A stretch of DNA of 64,000 nucleotides from Denitrificimonas sp964516465 (GCA_964516465.1 CAZEZR010000002.1:7193-71192); one strand, 5' to 3'. Positions 1 through 9,032 are shown, counted from the stretch's first letter. Translations and numbers: made by a program. The notes: generated by a model from the sequence alone, not told the origin.

Positions 1-548
1 CCAAACAAGCCGTTGCGCTGGCTGTCAGCTCATTTGGAACGCTCACCGGGCTGGTCAACAATGCCCATGCAGCAACGCAAAAACCATTGATGGAGTTGAG
101 CGAAACCGATTGGGCGCAATCGTTTGGCACCGGTTTTAATGCAACCTTATTTTTTATGAAAGCAGCCTACCCAGAGCTGGTAAAATCTGGCGGCTCCATT
201 GTTAATTTCGGCTCAGGAGCGGCCCTCAATGGCCACCCAATGCAAGCCTGTTATGCCGCTGCAAAAGAGGCCATTCGCGGACTCAGCCGCGTTGCGGCTA
301 ATGAATGGGCTCAAGATAATATTCGGGTCAATGTGGTTTCACCGAAGGCGTTAACTGAAGGTGTGCGGCAGTGGAAAGCCAAACACCCCGATCAATACGC
401 TATATCTGCCAACAATATTCCGCTGCAACGATTTGGCGATCCACAACAGGATATTGCCCCCGTGGTCGCTTTTTTACTCAGTGAAGACAGCCGCTATATA
501 ACCGGACAAACATTAATGGCCGATGGTGGCACAATTCAGCTTAGATAA
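1..548 (+). CDS. SDR family oxidoreductase, 5' end cut by window
   Basis: The reading frame is open from base 3 to the stop at 546-548, so the N-terminal Rossmann part with the nucleotide-binding glycine motif lies upstream of the window. What remains shows the SDR signature NNA (bases 57-65), the serine segment NFGSG, the catalytic YAAAK motif (Tyr and Lys) and the C-terminal ADGG typical of classical short-chain dehydrogenases. The usual catalytic Asn before the serine segment appears to be replaced by Gly, as in the SDR at 14844. The substrate cannot be read from sequence. An internal TTG at 87 could pose as a start but would remove the NNA motif, so it is not the real start. Confidence 0.9.
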   Translation, partial: KQAVALAVSSFGTLTGLVNNAHAATQKPLMELSETDWAQSFGTGFNATLFFMKAAYPELVKSGGSIVNFGSGAALNGHPMQACYAAAKEAIRGLSRVAANEWAQDNIRVNVVSPKALTEGVRQWKAKHPDQYAISANNIPLQRFGDPQQDIAPVVAFLLSEDSRYITGQTLMADGGTIQLR

Positions 549-633
549 AGACTGGCCTAGGCCGCAATTAAAGTTGTGACCCAATAGGTCATCATGGCTG
601 TTTTGACTCACACAGTATTACAGGGAGATTTAC

Positions 634-1806
634 ATGCGCACGAACGGAAAAGCGATCATTAATACAGAAAAAATACCCATTAAACTATGGCTCAATGAGG
701 AGCAAATGGAAGAAGGTGCGTTGCAACAAGCGCGCAACCTAGCCAATCTGCCCTTTGCCTTTAAACACATCGCCATTATGCCTGATACCCACCAAGGCTA
801 CGGCATGCCGATTGGCGCCATTCTTGCTACCAAAGGGGTGATAATCCCCAACGCAGTGGGCGTGGATATTGGATGCGGCATGTGTTCTTTGCGCACTGAG
901 CTAACCGATATCGATACAGATGATTTAAAAGAAATTTTAAAAATCATTCGCGAGACGATTCCGGTGGGTTTCAACCGCCATACAACCCCACAAGACCCAG
1001 CTTGGATGCCGGAAGTGCGCGGCAACCTCCCCATCGTTCGGCAAGAGTATGACAGCGCGCTGTATCAGATTGGTACACTGGGTGGTGGTAACCATTTTAT
1101 CGAGATCCAAAAAGGCTCAGATGGTTATATTTGGATTATGGTTCACTCTGGCTCACGTAATATCGGTTTCACTGTCGCTAACCATTATCATGACATCGCC
1201 AAAAAGCTTAATAAGGCTGCCGGCGAAGATATTTCGAAAGATTTAGCTTACTTACCGGAATCATCCGAATACTATGAGTTGTACAAAAATGAAATGGATT
1301 ACTGCCTTGAGTTTGCTCTCGCCAATCGCACCCTGATGATGGAGCGGGTTAAAGCAGCATTTAGACAGGTCGTGCCAACAGTCGAGTTTGCCGATTTTAT
1401 TAACAAGCCGCATAACTTCGCCGCTGAAGAAGAGCATTTCGGCGAAACGGTTATGGTCCATCGCAAAGGTGCAACCCGCGCCCGCAAAGGTGAATGGGGC
1501 ATGATTCCCGGTTCGCAAGGCACATCTTCTTTTCTAGTCAAAGGTAAAGGTGAAGCGCAATCCTTTGAATCCTGCGCCCATGGTGCCGGACGCATTATGA
1601 GCCGTGCGCAAGCACGCAAACAGCTTGATGTAAAAGAAGAAGTTAAAGCCCTTAAAGAGCTCGGCGTTTTGCACGCCATTCGTGGCCGCAAAGATTTAGA
1701 TGAAGCCCCTGGCTCCTATAAAGATATCGATGAAGTAATGAACAACCAAAAAGACTTGGTTGAAATACAGATTGAATTACAGCCTTTGGCGGTGCTTAAA
1801 GGCTAG
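634..1806 (+). CDS. rtcB: RtcB family RNA-splicing ligase
   Basis: 390-residue RtcB-type protein, which joins RNA 2',3'-cyclic phosphate (or 3'-phosphate) ends to 5'-OH ends using GTP and Mn2+. Visible motifs: MPDTHQG near residue 49, GVDIGCGM with metal ligands Asp78 and Cys81, GGGNHFIE near 150, HSGSRNIG near 172, and CAHGAGR near 314-320 where His316 matches the guanylylated histidine. The length matches the compact bacterial RtcB type. A good ribosome site (GGGAG) precedes ATG 634. No rtcA, archease or RtcR-type regulator sits beside it, so it looks like a free-standing RNA repair gene. Confidence 0.95.
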   Translation: MRTNGKAIINTEKIPIKLWLNEEQMEEGALQQARNLANLPFAFKHIAIMPDTHQGYGMPIGAILATKGVIIPNAVGVDIGCGMCSLRTELTDIDTDDLKEILKIIRETIPVGFNRHTTPQDPAWMPEVRGNLPIVRQEYDSALYQIGTLGGGNHFIEIQKGSDGYIWIMVHSGSRNIGFTVANHYHDIAKKLNKAAGEDISKDLAYLPESSEYYELYKNEMDYCLEFALANRTLMMERVKAAFRQVVPTVEFADFINKPHNFAAEEEHFGETVMVHRKGATRARKGEWGMIPGSQGTSSFLVKGKGEAQSFESCAHGAGRIMSRAQARKQLDVKEEVKALKELGVLHAIRGRKDLDEAPGSYKDIDEVMNNQKDLVEIQIELQPLAVLKG

Positions 1807-1824
1807 CTGAACCAGCTAAAGACA

Positions 1825-1878
1825 TGGCAGTATCGGTGCAATGCAGAAATTAAGCGCTGCACCGATACTGCCACTCAT
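1825..1878. terminator. Bidirectional terminator between convergent genes
   Basis: A perfect 16-bp inverted repeat (arms 1825-1840 and 1858-1873) is followed on the plus strand by a short T-rich stretch. It lies between the convergent rtcB and lipase-like genes, so it probably stops transcription from both sides. Confidence 0.75.
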
Positions 1879-1909
1879 TTTTCTAGACGACTCAACTGCT
1901 GGAGCCTTG

Positions 1910-3454
1910 TTAGCCCCAGTCATCGACGATCAACTCCAACTGCCCTTGAAACCCTGGGCGCGCATTAACTGACGTGCCCAATTCTATACCAATGCGCCGC
2001 TGCCCATTTTCCTCGATAATCTCAGCTGAGTGAGGCGCATTGCCAAATCCATCTTTAAGAGAAAGCCCGTAGCGAATGGTCTTATCGCGTATCGCTAGGG
2101 TGATTTGCTCTTGATACATAAAGCCTTCAAAGTGCTCGTTAAACCAAAATTTACGGTTGATTTCAAACAGCGGAATGCGCACTCCCAGATCAATGTTGAA
2201 CATCAACGCATAGTCAGAAGCATCCCGGGCCATTTCAGTCAGATAACCGGTGAATAAATAGACTGATTTCTGACCCTTAATCAACTCATCATAGGTGCAC
2301 AGCAACGCTGAATTGTGCTCATAACGTCGTTCATTTAACACATAGTTTGCTCCAGCACGGACTCGGGTTACGGTATCAAAATAGTAGGAGCCACGAACCT
2401 CGGCATTGTTGTCGTATTTCTCCTGTACCCCAGGCGGTAAATCCACCCGGTTCACCTGCAGCATCGCGGTGACCCGCAATGAACCAAATAAGAATCGCCG
2501 CAGGTTTTGATAGCCTGCTTCAGAGTTGACTAAACCAAAATGCCCCGAGTGACTGCGATAGGATACCGCGCGCGGGGCATCTTCAATATAAGCGTTGGCC
2601 ATCATCACTAAACCATCGCTGGCAGGGCCTGTGACCTGTTTAGACAGTTTAAAAAATGCATCATAACTTTTGTAGTCTGAACCGATAAAACAGAAGCACT
2701 TCTGTGGATCCAGCGCGCCATCCAATGAATTCACCGCAACAGATTTCTTACTGATTTTTAAATAGTCGCGCATGCGTTTTTGCGCAAAATTAGCGAGATG
2801 AAACTTATCAATCGGGCCTAGATCAGGCACATTAATACCCAACACATCAATCCCGTTATGCGGTGTACCATAGGTAAACAGTTTATCCACATAATGCGGG
2901 CTCGCAGCACCTGAATTAAGCTCTAAGCCAGTATCATCAAAGCCGGCAGGCGCGCCATGGCGGCAGATATTTTGCAAATAACAACGACTGACCAAACCGC
3001 CCATGGAGTGGGCCACTAAGTGCACTTTAAAGTCAGCTTGATGCTGCGGATCATCGCCACAAACCGCATCACGGACACGCAGAATAAATCGTCGCAGGTC
3101 CAAGGCAAACTGCTCCATACTCACCCGCTCACCGCTGCCGAGCAGATTTGAAGCTTGCTCATAATAACGAAACACCCACACTGACTTAGCAGGAACCTTG
3201 CCTCGATCATCCAAATAGCCGCCACCTTGAAACGCATCAATATACTGATGATCTTTAATTAAGCGCAGCAAAGGTGACTCAAAGATAAAGGACACCGGCT
3301 TGCGCTGATGGTCTTGGCGCAGCACGCTGGAGCCGCGATTAAAGCCCATATAAGGATCAGCGGTGGCCTCGTCAATCTCTGACATGGTCGCTGCAAAGCC
3401 GCGCACATAAATAATTGGATAATAAGGGGCTTGCACTACACTGCTCATAACCAT
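1910..3454 (-). CDS. Lipase-like alpha/beta hydrolase
   Basis: 514-residue protein with an N-terminal strand/oxyanion-type segment (PIIYVRGF near residue 14) and a nucleophile elbow AHSMGG with Ser150, as in the lipase/PGAP1-like alpha/beta hydrolases. A later TYGTPHNG segment is also typical of this lipase group. The C-terminal 170 residues do not look like the hydrolase fold and may form a separate beta-rich domain. No signal peptide is visible, so a cytoplasmic location is likely. The ATG at 3454 follows GGAGTG closely. Substrate is unknown; ester or lipid hydrolysis is inferred from the fold. Confidence 0.8.
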   Translation of the reverse strand: MVMSSVVQAPYYPIIYVRGFAATMSEIDEATADPYMGFNRGSSVLRQDHQRKPVSFIFESPLLRLIKDHQYIDAFQGGGYLDDRGKVPAKSVWVFRYYEQASNLLGSGERVSMEQFALDLRRFILRVRDAVCGDDPQHQADFKVHLVAHSMGGLVSRCYLQNICRHGAPAGFDDTGLELNSGAASPHYVDKLFTYGTPHNGIDVLGINVPDLGPIDKFHLANFAQKRMRDYLKISKKSVAVNSLDGALDPQKCFCFIGSDYKSYDAFFKLSKQVTGPASDGLVMMANAYIEDAPRAVSYRSHSGHFGLVNSEAGYQNLRRFLFGSLRVTAMLQVNRVDLPPGVQEKYDNNAEVRGSYYFDTVTRVRAGANYVLNERRYEHNSALLCTYDELIKGQKSVYLFTGYLTEMARDASDYALMFNIDLGVRIPLFEINRKFWFNEHFEGFMYQEQITLAIRDKTIRYGLSLKDGFGNAPHSAEIIEENGQRRIGIELGTSVNARPGFQGQLELIVDDWG

Positions 3455-3760
3455 TGCACTCCGACCAATCCAGATACCTCAGTAGTAAACTAAGACGGTT
3501 GGCTTGGCAATAGCAACTAGAGGCTAACTAAGGTCTGGCTCACGACCCGTACGCAACAGCTCGATGGCAGCATAGATTTAAGAAATTTTAAGGGAGTGCC
3601 GCGCCTCCTTAGATTGAACCAGGTGACGCTGCCATACGACTGAGCAAATTGAAGGGGCGTTCCGGAATGAAAGCACTGAGCCCATTCCGGAATATCATTT
3701 GCTTAGATGATCAGGCTAAGACTTAAATAGGCTGGAGTTTTTATCCAAGCTTAAGAGACT
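3455..3760. other. Intergenic stretch with one dyad
   Basis: No gene seen. It contains an inverted repeat TTCCGGAATG (3660-3669) / CATTCCGGAA (3683-3692) with a 13-base loop. It lies downstream of the DUF4168 gene and upstream of the lipase-like gene, so it could be a terminator or a regulatory dyad; there is no T-run on either side. Confidence 0.5.
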
Positions 3761-4144
3761 TTACTGCAGTGTTTGTAAGCGCTCCTGCAACTCTGGGCTT
3801 GCCTGGATACGCTCTGCCAGCTGGTTATAAGAGTCAGCATCTAAACCTGCCGTCTCAACCGCGCTGATCATTTTATCTTGTGCTTCTTGCTGCAACTGCT
3901 GTGCAATGGGTTGATCTTTAGCGTTATTGAGCCTTTGCGTGTAATCCTCACGGACCTTCGAAATCTCGACACTTGCGGTCACAAACTGTCTAAGCTCAGT
4001 ATCGCTAACCGGCGCCTGATCTTGTTGCTGAACAGGTGCTGCGGTTGGTTGAGCCGGTGCAGTATTTTGTGCCATAGCAACAGACGCGCCTAAACCCAAA
4101 GTGACAACTGATACTGCTGCGACTAGCTTTTTAAGATGACTCAT
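3761..4144 (-). CDS. Secreted DUF4168 domain protein
   Basis: 127-residue protein with a clear signal peptide (basic start, hydrophobic core, cleavage expected after ALA-type site AMA near residue 25), then a Pro/Gln/Ala-rich linker (about 26-47) and a helical DUF4168 domain. The domain's function is not established; such proteins are exported to the periplasm or beyond. The gene is divergent from the kinase/regulator pair at 4309-7205. Its start is fixed by AGGAG a few bases upstream of ATG 4144. A sigma-54-type promoter at 4179-4194 would give a leader of about 25 bases, suggesting control by the neighbouring NtrC-type activator. Confidence 0.85.
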   Translation of the reverse strand: MSHLKKLVAAVSVVTLGLGASVAMAQNTAPAQPTAAPVQQQDQAPVSDTELRQFVTASVEISKVREDYTQRLNNAKDQPIAQQLQQEAQDKMISAVETAGLDADSYNQLAERIQASPELQERLQTLQ

Positions 4145-4178
4145 TCATATTCTCCTGTATGTATTGTACTTAATACAA

Positions 4179-4194
4179 AGCATATTCCATGCCA
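4179..4194 (-). promoter_or_regulatory. Sigma-54 promoter for the DUF4168 gene
   Basis: Read on the minus strand the site is TGGCATGGAATATGCT. It matches the sigma-54 consensus TGGCACG-N4-TTGCT at all but two defined positions, with the invariant GG and GC pairs separated by the required 10 bases. Transcription would begin near 4168, just ahead of the ribosome site of the DUF4168 gene. Confidence 0.7.
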
Positions 4195-4233
4195 AGTTTT
4201 ATTTTTTTTCGCAAGTTATTGTTTTTAAAAGAG

Positions 4234-4256
4234 AATAATTAAATTTTAAAATTATT
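4234..4256. promoter_or_regulatory. AT-rich palindrome between divergent genes
   Basis: Inverted repeat AATAATT (4234-4240) / AATTATT (4250-4256) with a 9-base centre. It is 40-75 bases upstream of the sigma-54 site, where an activator or a DNA-bending protein would be expected to bind. AT-rich palindromes also arise by chance, so the role is a guess. Confidence 0.3.
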
Positions 4257-4308
4257 TGAACACTCTTGGTCTTTTACCTTGAGCCGCCAACATGTATAAA
4301 TATTACAC

Positions 4309-5829
4309 ATGAGCAAAAAGTATACGTTCAAAAACAACACACACACTTCTTTCTGGTCCTTTACAGGACTCAGTAGCCTGCAGCGCACCTTACTGCTATT
4401 TGTTGTGTTGCCTTTAGTCCTGCTAACCGCCTTAGGGATTCGCTTTGGTTTAGATCAAGCCAATCAGTTTCAAAACCAGCGCTTAAAAAACGATTTGGAA
4501 CTCATTGGCCGCGCCATTAGCTTGCCCGTAGGCAGCGCACTGAACAATCAAGATTTGGAGGCGGTGAACCTCGCCCTCGACTCTGTGTTTGTGCTCGGCG
4601 AAGTCTATGGCGCTTCAGTGTTTGATGTGGGTGGCAACCGTATTGCATCAGCGGGAGTGACTGAATCTGATTTAAGTGACAGCACTATTCCAGCCCGTAT
4701 TCGCAGTACCGGTGAAGGCCAAGAAGCTTTTAGTCGGGTTAAGGGGCGCAGTTTATTTTCTCACTTTTTACCCTTGTTTGATGCCACAGGGCAGATTCGA
4801 GGGCTGATTCAAATTACTCGAAAAGCCAGTGATTTTGGCCGCGCACTGCAGCAACTCACCATGATTGCTTGGTTTGTCTGGGGCATCTTTAGCTTGGCCA
4901 TTTTGGCCGCGGTCTTACTCGGTCATTACGGTGGTATTGGTCGCTATGTGGATAAAATATTAACTCATATGCAGCGCGTGGCGGAAGGAGACTTAACCTA
5001 CCGTGCAGTCTTGGAAGGGCCTAGCGAAGTGGCCAGCATCGCTCAAGGCTTAAACCAAATGCTCGATAGCATTGAGCAGGCCAATGCAGAACTCGATGCT
5101 CATCGCGCGGCAGAGACAGCTCTGGTTGCACAATTAAAAGACAATGAGAAAATGGTTGCCATCGGCAGTATGGCGCAAGGCATTGCCCACGAGCTTGGCG
5201 CTCCACTCAGCGTCATTGATGGCCGCGCTCGAAGACTTGAACGCTCACGCCAATTGGACCAGCAAGCCTTACGCAATGTCAGCGGTATTCGCAGCCAAGT
5301 TAAGCGTCTCACTCGCACTGTGCGGCAATTGCTCGATTATTGTCGCCCCACAGCAAGCCAGCCAAGAGAGTTCTCTCCAGAGCAACTGATTACTGATGTG
5401 ATTGCCGCCATTGAGCCGGAGCTGGAAGCAGGCCAAATCAAACTCAACATTGATATCCAAGCGCAGTTAAGCACTATGCATGGCGACGCTGATCGGCTTG
5501 AGCAGGCCCTACTCAACTTAGTGCGTAACGCCTTACAGGCCGCTGCCAGTGAAGTGGGCATATCGGTGAGCGCCGATAATCAGCAATTAACTATCAAGAT
5601 CAGCGACGATGGCCTGGGCTTACCATCAGAGCTATCAGTGGAGACATTACTGGAGCCATTTTTTACCACTAAATCACCTGGCGAAGGTACCGGACTGGGC
5701 TTAGCCATTGTTCGCTCCGTGACTGAAGAACATAACGGCCAGCTCAGTTTTAACAATGGCGCCCAAGCTGGATGTGAGGTGCATTTAACGTTACCCCTGA
5801 TAAGCAGTACAGAGGACAAGCAGCCATGA
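4309..5829 (+). CDS. Sensor histidine kinase
   Basis: 506-residue membrane sensor kinase. Order: transmembrane helix (about 26-47), an extracytoplasmic sensing region (about 48-180), second helix (about 184-206), HAMP linker, then HisKA with phospho-acceptor His294 in the segment GIAHELGAPLS, and an HATPase_c domain with N box (NLVRNALQAA), DDGLGLP and GTGLGLAIV. It overlaps the next gene by 4 bases (ATGA), so the two are translated together and should form a two-component pair of the NtrB/DctB style. The sensed signal is unknown. No obvious ribosome site precedes ATG 4309. Confidence 0.92.
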   Translation: MSKKYTFKNNTHTSFWSFTGLSSLQRTLLLFVVLPLVLLTALGIRFGLDQANQFQNQRLKNDLELIGRAISLPVGSALNNQDLEAVNLALDSVFVLGEVYGASVFDVGGNRIASAGVTESDLSDSTIPARIRSTGEGQEAFSRVKGRSLFSHFLPLFDATGQIRGLIQITRKASDFGRALQQLTMIAWFVWGIFSLAILAAVLLGHYGGIGRYVDKILTHMQRVAEGDLTYRAVLEGPSEVASIAQGLNQMLDSIEQANAELDAHRAAETALVAQLKDNEKMVAIGSMAQGIAHELGAPLSVIDGRARRLERSRQLDQQALRNVSGIRSQVKRLTRTVRQLLDYCRPTASQPREFSPEQLITDVIAAIEPELEAGQIKLNIDIQAQLSTMHGDADRLEQALLNLVRNALQAAASEVGISVSADNQQLTIKISDDGLGLPSELSVETLLEPFFTTKSPGEGTGLGLAIVRSVTEEHNGQLSFNNGAQAGCEVHLTLPLISSTEDKQP

Positions 5830-7205
5830 GCCAAATGGAAAGAATATTATTGGTCGAAGATGACTCAGGTTTACGCGAACTTTTGCAAGAAGAACTTGAG
5901 GCCGAAGGCTACCACGTCACCGCGTGCGGCGACGCTGAGCAAGGTAAAGCGCTATTAATGTCATGGCCTCCGGATTTACTGATCAGTGATTTACGGTTGC
6001 CAGGTGCAGACGGTTTAAGCTTGCTAACCCACCTCACAACCTCAGACTTACCGCCTGCCGTGCTGATTATTACGGCTTTTGGCTCGGTGCAACAAGCGGT
6101 CAAAGCCTTGCAAGCCGGTGCCGATGACTTTTTAACCAAACCGCTGGAGATGGACCACTTCTTACTCACGGTCAGCCGCTTACTCGACAATAGAAAATTA
6201 CGTAACGAAGTACAGCATTACAGAAGTTTACTCGCCGTGGAGCAATTCAACGGCATTATTGGCCAAAGCCCCGCGATGCAGCATCTATTCCACCAGATCC
6301 GGCAAATTGCTGCAGCTGAGGGTCCGGTGCTAGTGCAAGGGGAAAGTGGTACCGGCAAGGAACTTGTCGCGCGGGCCTTACACGACAAAAGCAGTCGGCA
6401 CGATGGTCCTTATATGGTGGTCAATTGCGGCGGTATTCCCAGCGAGCTGATGGAAAGCGAGTTTTTCGGCCATGCAGCCGGTGCCTTTACTGGTGCGCGC
6501 AAGCAACGAGCGGGCTTATTTCAACAGGCCAATGGTGGCAGCTTACTGTTAGATGAACTGGGTGAGATGCCTCTCGCTTTGCAAGCCAAACTGTTGCGCG
6601 TGCTGCAGGATGGCAAAGTGCGCCCGGTGGGCAGTGATCATGAAATCCAGCTGGATGTGCGGATTATTGCCGCCACCAATCGCAACCTCACTGAAGCTGT
6701 TGCCGACGGCAGTTTTCGTGAAGACCTCTTTTATCGACTGGAAACCTTTGCCTTGCACGTACCACCGTTGCGCGCCCGCGGTGAGGATATTCAACGGTTG
6801 GCCGAATTCTTTTTAACCCGTTTTAATGCGCGACAAAAACACAGCATCAAAGGCTTTAATGACGCCGCATTAACCATGCTGCAACAGTACAGCTTCCCAG
6901 GTAATGTTCGCGAACTGGAAAACGCGGTAGAACGGGCGGCGACTTTTTGCGAAACATCACTGATCGACGCGCAACACCTACCCCAGCGTATTCGCGAACA
7001 TTCTGACCGTCTTGAACTACCCGTAAGCACTGCTTCTGTAGCAATCGCGCCCAGCCAGCCAATCGACGCTGATACACTGCCTTCTTTAGAAACAGTGCAG
7101 CGCCAGTATATTCACCAAGTGCTGGCCGCCACTGAAGGCAATAAACGTCGTGCAGCAGATATCTTAGGTATCACTCGGCGCACTCTGTACCGTTGGTTAG
7201 AGTAA
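5826..7205 (+). CDS. Sigma-54-dependent NtrC-family response regulator
   Basis: 459 residues with the three classic parts: receiver domain with phospho-acceptor Asp55 (ISDLRLPG), AAA+ sigma-54 interaction domain with Walker A GESGTGK at 172-178 and the sigma-54 contact loop GAFTGA at 219-224, and a C-terminal Fis-type helix-turn-helix (AADILGITRRTLYRWLE). It should activate sigma-54 promoters when phosphorylated by the kinase encoded just upstream. A candidate target is the divergent DUF4168 gene, whose upstream region carries a sigma-54 site. Confidence 0.93.
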   Translation: MSQMERILLVEDDSGLRELLQEELEAEGYHVTACGDAEQGKALLMSWPPDLLISDLRLPGADGLSLLTHLTTSDLPPAVLIITAFGSVQQAVKALQAGADDFLTKPLEMDHFLLTVSRLLDNRKLRNEVQHYRSLLAVEQFNGIIGQSPAMQHLFHQIRQIAAAEGPVLVQGESGTGKELVARALHDKSSRHDGPYMVVNCGGIPSELMESEFFGHAAGAFTGARKQRAGLFQQANGGSLLLDELGEMPLALQAKLLRVLQDGKVRPVGSDHEIQLDVRIIAATNRNLTEAVADGSFREDLFYRLETFALHVPPLRARGEDIQRLAEFFLTRFNARQKHSIKGFNDAALTMLQQYSFPGNVRELENAVERAATFCETSLIDAQHLPQRIREHSDRLELPVSTASVAIAPSQPIDADTLPSLETVQRQYIHQVLAATEGNKRRAADILGITRRTLYRWLE

Positions 7206-7302
7206 GCAACAAACGTGAATAAAGGACAAAACAGCCATAAAATAGACTAAATGCTTCGATTATCGTCTAATAGTAGTCTTCACTAGATTAACAGGAGACG
7301 GT

Positions 7303-7740
7303 ATGCGAGAGAAGTTTTGGGAGCACTATTCCCTTGGCGAGATGAACGCCAAAGAATGGGAAGCACTCTGTGATGGTTGCGGACAATGCTGTTTGGTGCG
7401 CGAAGTCGACAACAATCAGGTTACGGTGTTTAATATTGCTTGTGAGCTTTTAGATATTGAGCAAAGCCGTTGCAGCGATTATGCCAACCGCTTTAACAAA
7501 GTGCCTTACTGTCATCAGCTGACCCCGGAGAATATCCCCAAATACAATTGGCTGCCTGAGTCCTGCACCTATCGCCGTATTCACCGAGGCGAGTCACTAC
7601 CAAAATGGCACCCTTTACTGACTGGCACACAGCAGAAAATGCGGCGCAAAGGCATTACTGTCTGCGCAACCGCAGTCCCAGTCACTGATGTTCCACGGCG
7701 TCGTAGAAAGCAGCATATTATTAAAACCAAAGCCATTTAA
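7303..7740 (+). CDS. YcgN-type cysteine-cluster protein, copy 1
   Basis: 145-residue member of the YcgN/UPF0260 family, which has a CxxCxxCC-type cluster (CDGCGQCC at about 24-31) and further cysteines (CELLD, RCSDY, PYC, SC) that probably bind metal. The biochemical role of the family is unknown. ATG 7303 has a strong ribosome site (AGGAGA). The gene at 7858 is a close copy in the same direction, and the bases upstream of both genes are also alike, showing a tandem duplication. Confidence 0.88.
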   Translation: MREKFWEHYSLGEMNAKEWEALCDGCGQCCLVREVDNNQVTVFNIACELLDIEQSRCSDYANRFNKVPYCHQLTPENIPKYNWLPESCTYRRIHRGESLPKWHPLLTGTQQKMRRKGITVCATAVPVTDVPRRRRKQHIIKTKAI

Positions 7741-7857
7741 GCTATTGCCAGTGAGCTGTGCCAGTCACTCTAAAAACCGACAAAACACTTTAAAATAGCT
7801 TAACTACGTCGTTTGCCGTCTAATGAATAATTGTTTATCCGCTGTTGGGTGTGAACT

Positions 7858-8298
7858 GTGCGCAAAGAATTTTGGAAACATTACCAGTTAAATGAGTTAA
7901 CCAGCGAAGAATGGGAAGCGCTATGTGATGGTTGTGGTCAATGCTGCTTGGTCCGTGAAGTCTCGCCCAGTCGAGTCACTGTGTTTAATATTGCCTGCGA
8001 ACTTTTAGATATTGAGCAAAGTCGCTGCAGTGATTATGCTAATCGCCTCAGCAAAGTGCCCTACTGCAGTCAACTCACCCCAGAAAATGTCCCGCAGTTT
8101 AACTGGCTGCCTGAGTCCTGCGCCTATCGTTGCGTCTATCGCGGCGAAGAACTTCCAGATTGGCACCCGTTACTGAGCGGAAGTCGTGAGCAAATGCGCC
8201 AACAAAGTATCACCGTCTCGCCCACGGCAATTTCTGTAGTAGACGTGCCGCGCTCTGAACGACCGCTGCATATTATTAAAGTAAAGCTGCTCGACTAA
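7858..8298 (+). CDS. YcgN-type cysteine-cluster protein, copy 2
   Basis: 146-residue YcgN/UPF0260 protein sharing most residues with the gene at 7303, including every cysteine of the cluster and the NWLPESC and WHPLL segments. It starts at GTG 7858 where copy 1 has ATG, and its ribosome site is much weaker, so it is probably translated less. The upstream pieces GACAAAACA, AAAATAG and CGTCTAAT occur in both copies in the same order, so the duplication included the control region. Copies have diverged mostly near the C-terminus. Confidence 0.87.
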   Translation: MRKEFWKHYQLNELTSEEWEALCDGCGQCCLVREVSPSRVTVFNIACELLDIEQSRCSDYANRLSKVPYCSQLTPENVPQFNWLPESCAYRCVYRGEELPDWHPLLSGSREQMRQQSITVSPTAISVVDVPRSERPLHIIKVKLLD

Positions 8299-8301
8299 GT
8301 C

Positions 8302-8322
8302 TTGCGCTCTCACCGAGCGCAA
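8302..8322 (+). terminator. Hairpin after the YcgN pair
   Basis: Perfect 8-bp stem TTGCGCTC / GAGCGCAA with a 5-base loop directly after the stop of the second YcgN gene. There is no T-run after it, so termination strength is uncertain. Confidence 0.4.
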
Positions 8323-8411
8323 TGGTGCGCCGAGGAGTTGCTTGTTTGCAGGCAGCACAACGTTTTCGATTCTTACAGCCAATCACTTTACTATACTCAG
8401 CACTCTCGTAT

Positions 8412-9032
8412 TTATTCGCGACTCATAAACAACAAGCCCACTCCGGCACTGCCCAGCAGGAGCGCACAAACCCGGTTAAACCAGCGCTGCTTTTCGGGCC
8501 GAGCAAACCAATGCCCAAGCGCCTTGCCAAATAGTGCATAGCCACTAATAGCCACCCACTCTAAAATTAAAAACAGGCTGCCATAGAGCATAAACTGCTT
8601 GATCACATCACCGGCTGGATCCACAAACTGAGGCAAAAAAGCAGTAAAAATCAAAATAGCCTTGGGGTTTCCAGCAGCTAAGACAAACTCTTGCCGGCTC
8701 AACTGCAGCAGCCCTCGACTGCCTACCAAGGTGTGCTCAGCTCCGTTGGGTTTAGCGCCCCACAGCTGCAGCGCCAGCCATAGCAGATACAGGCCACCAA
8801 TGACTTTGATAATAAAAAACAACTTTGCCGAGGTATATAAAATCGTCGCCAGCCCAACTGCTGCCAGAGCAATCATCCCAGCAAAGGCAAACAGACGACC
8901 CACCCCCGCATAACAAGCAACTCTATAACCATAGCGCTGCCCATTGCTCATCGAGAGGAGATTATTTGGACCCGGCGACATATTTAACGCAAAACAGGCA
9001 GGGATGAAAAACAACACTTTCATCAATGTCAC
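8412..9032 (-). CDS. LysE/RhtB family exporter
   Basis: 206-residue inner-membrane protein with about six hydrophobic segments and the family N-terminal motif MSPGPNNL, as in LysE/RhtB amino-acid exporters. It should export an amino acid or related small molecule; the substrate cannot be assigned. The start is either GTG 9032 (GAGG about 9 bases upstream) or ATG 9023. The gene is convergent with the YcgN pair and divergent from the acetyltransferase at 9301. A second LysE-type gene lies at 23293. Confidence 0.85.
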   Translation of the reverse strand: MTLMKVLFFIPACFALNMSPGPNNLLSMSNGQRYGYRVACYAGVGRLFAFAGMIALAAVGLATILYTSAKLFFIIKVIGGLYLLWLALQLWGAKPNGAEHTLVGSRGLLQLSRQEFVLAAGNPKAILIFTAFLPQFVDPAGDVIKQFMLYGSLFLILEWVAISGYALFGKALGHWFARPEKQRWFNRVCALLLGSAGVGLLFMSRE

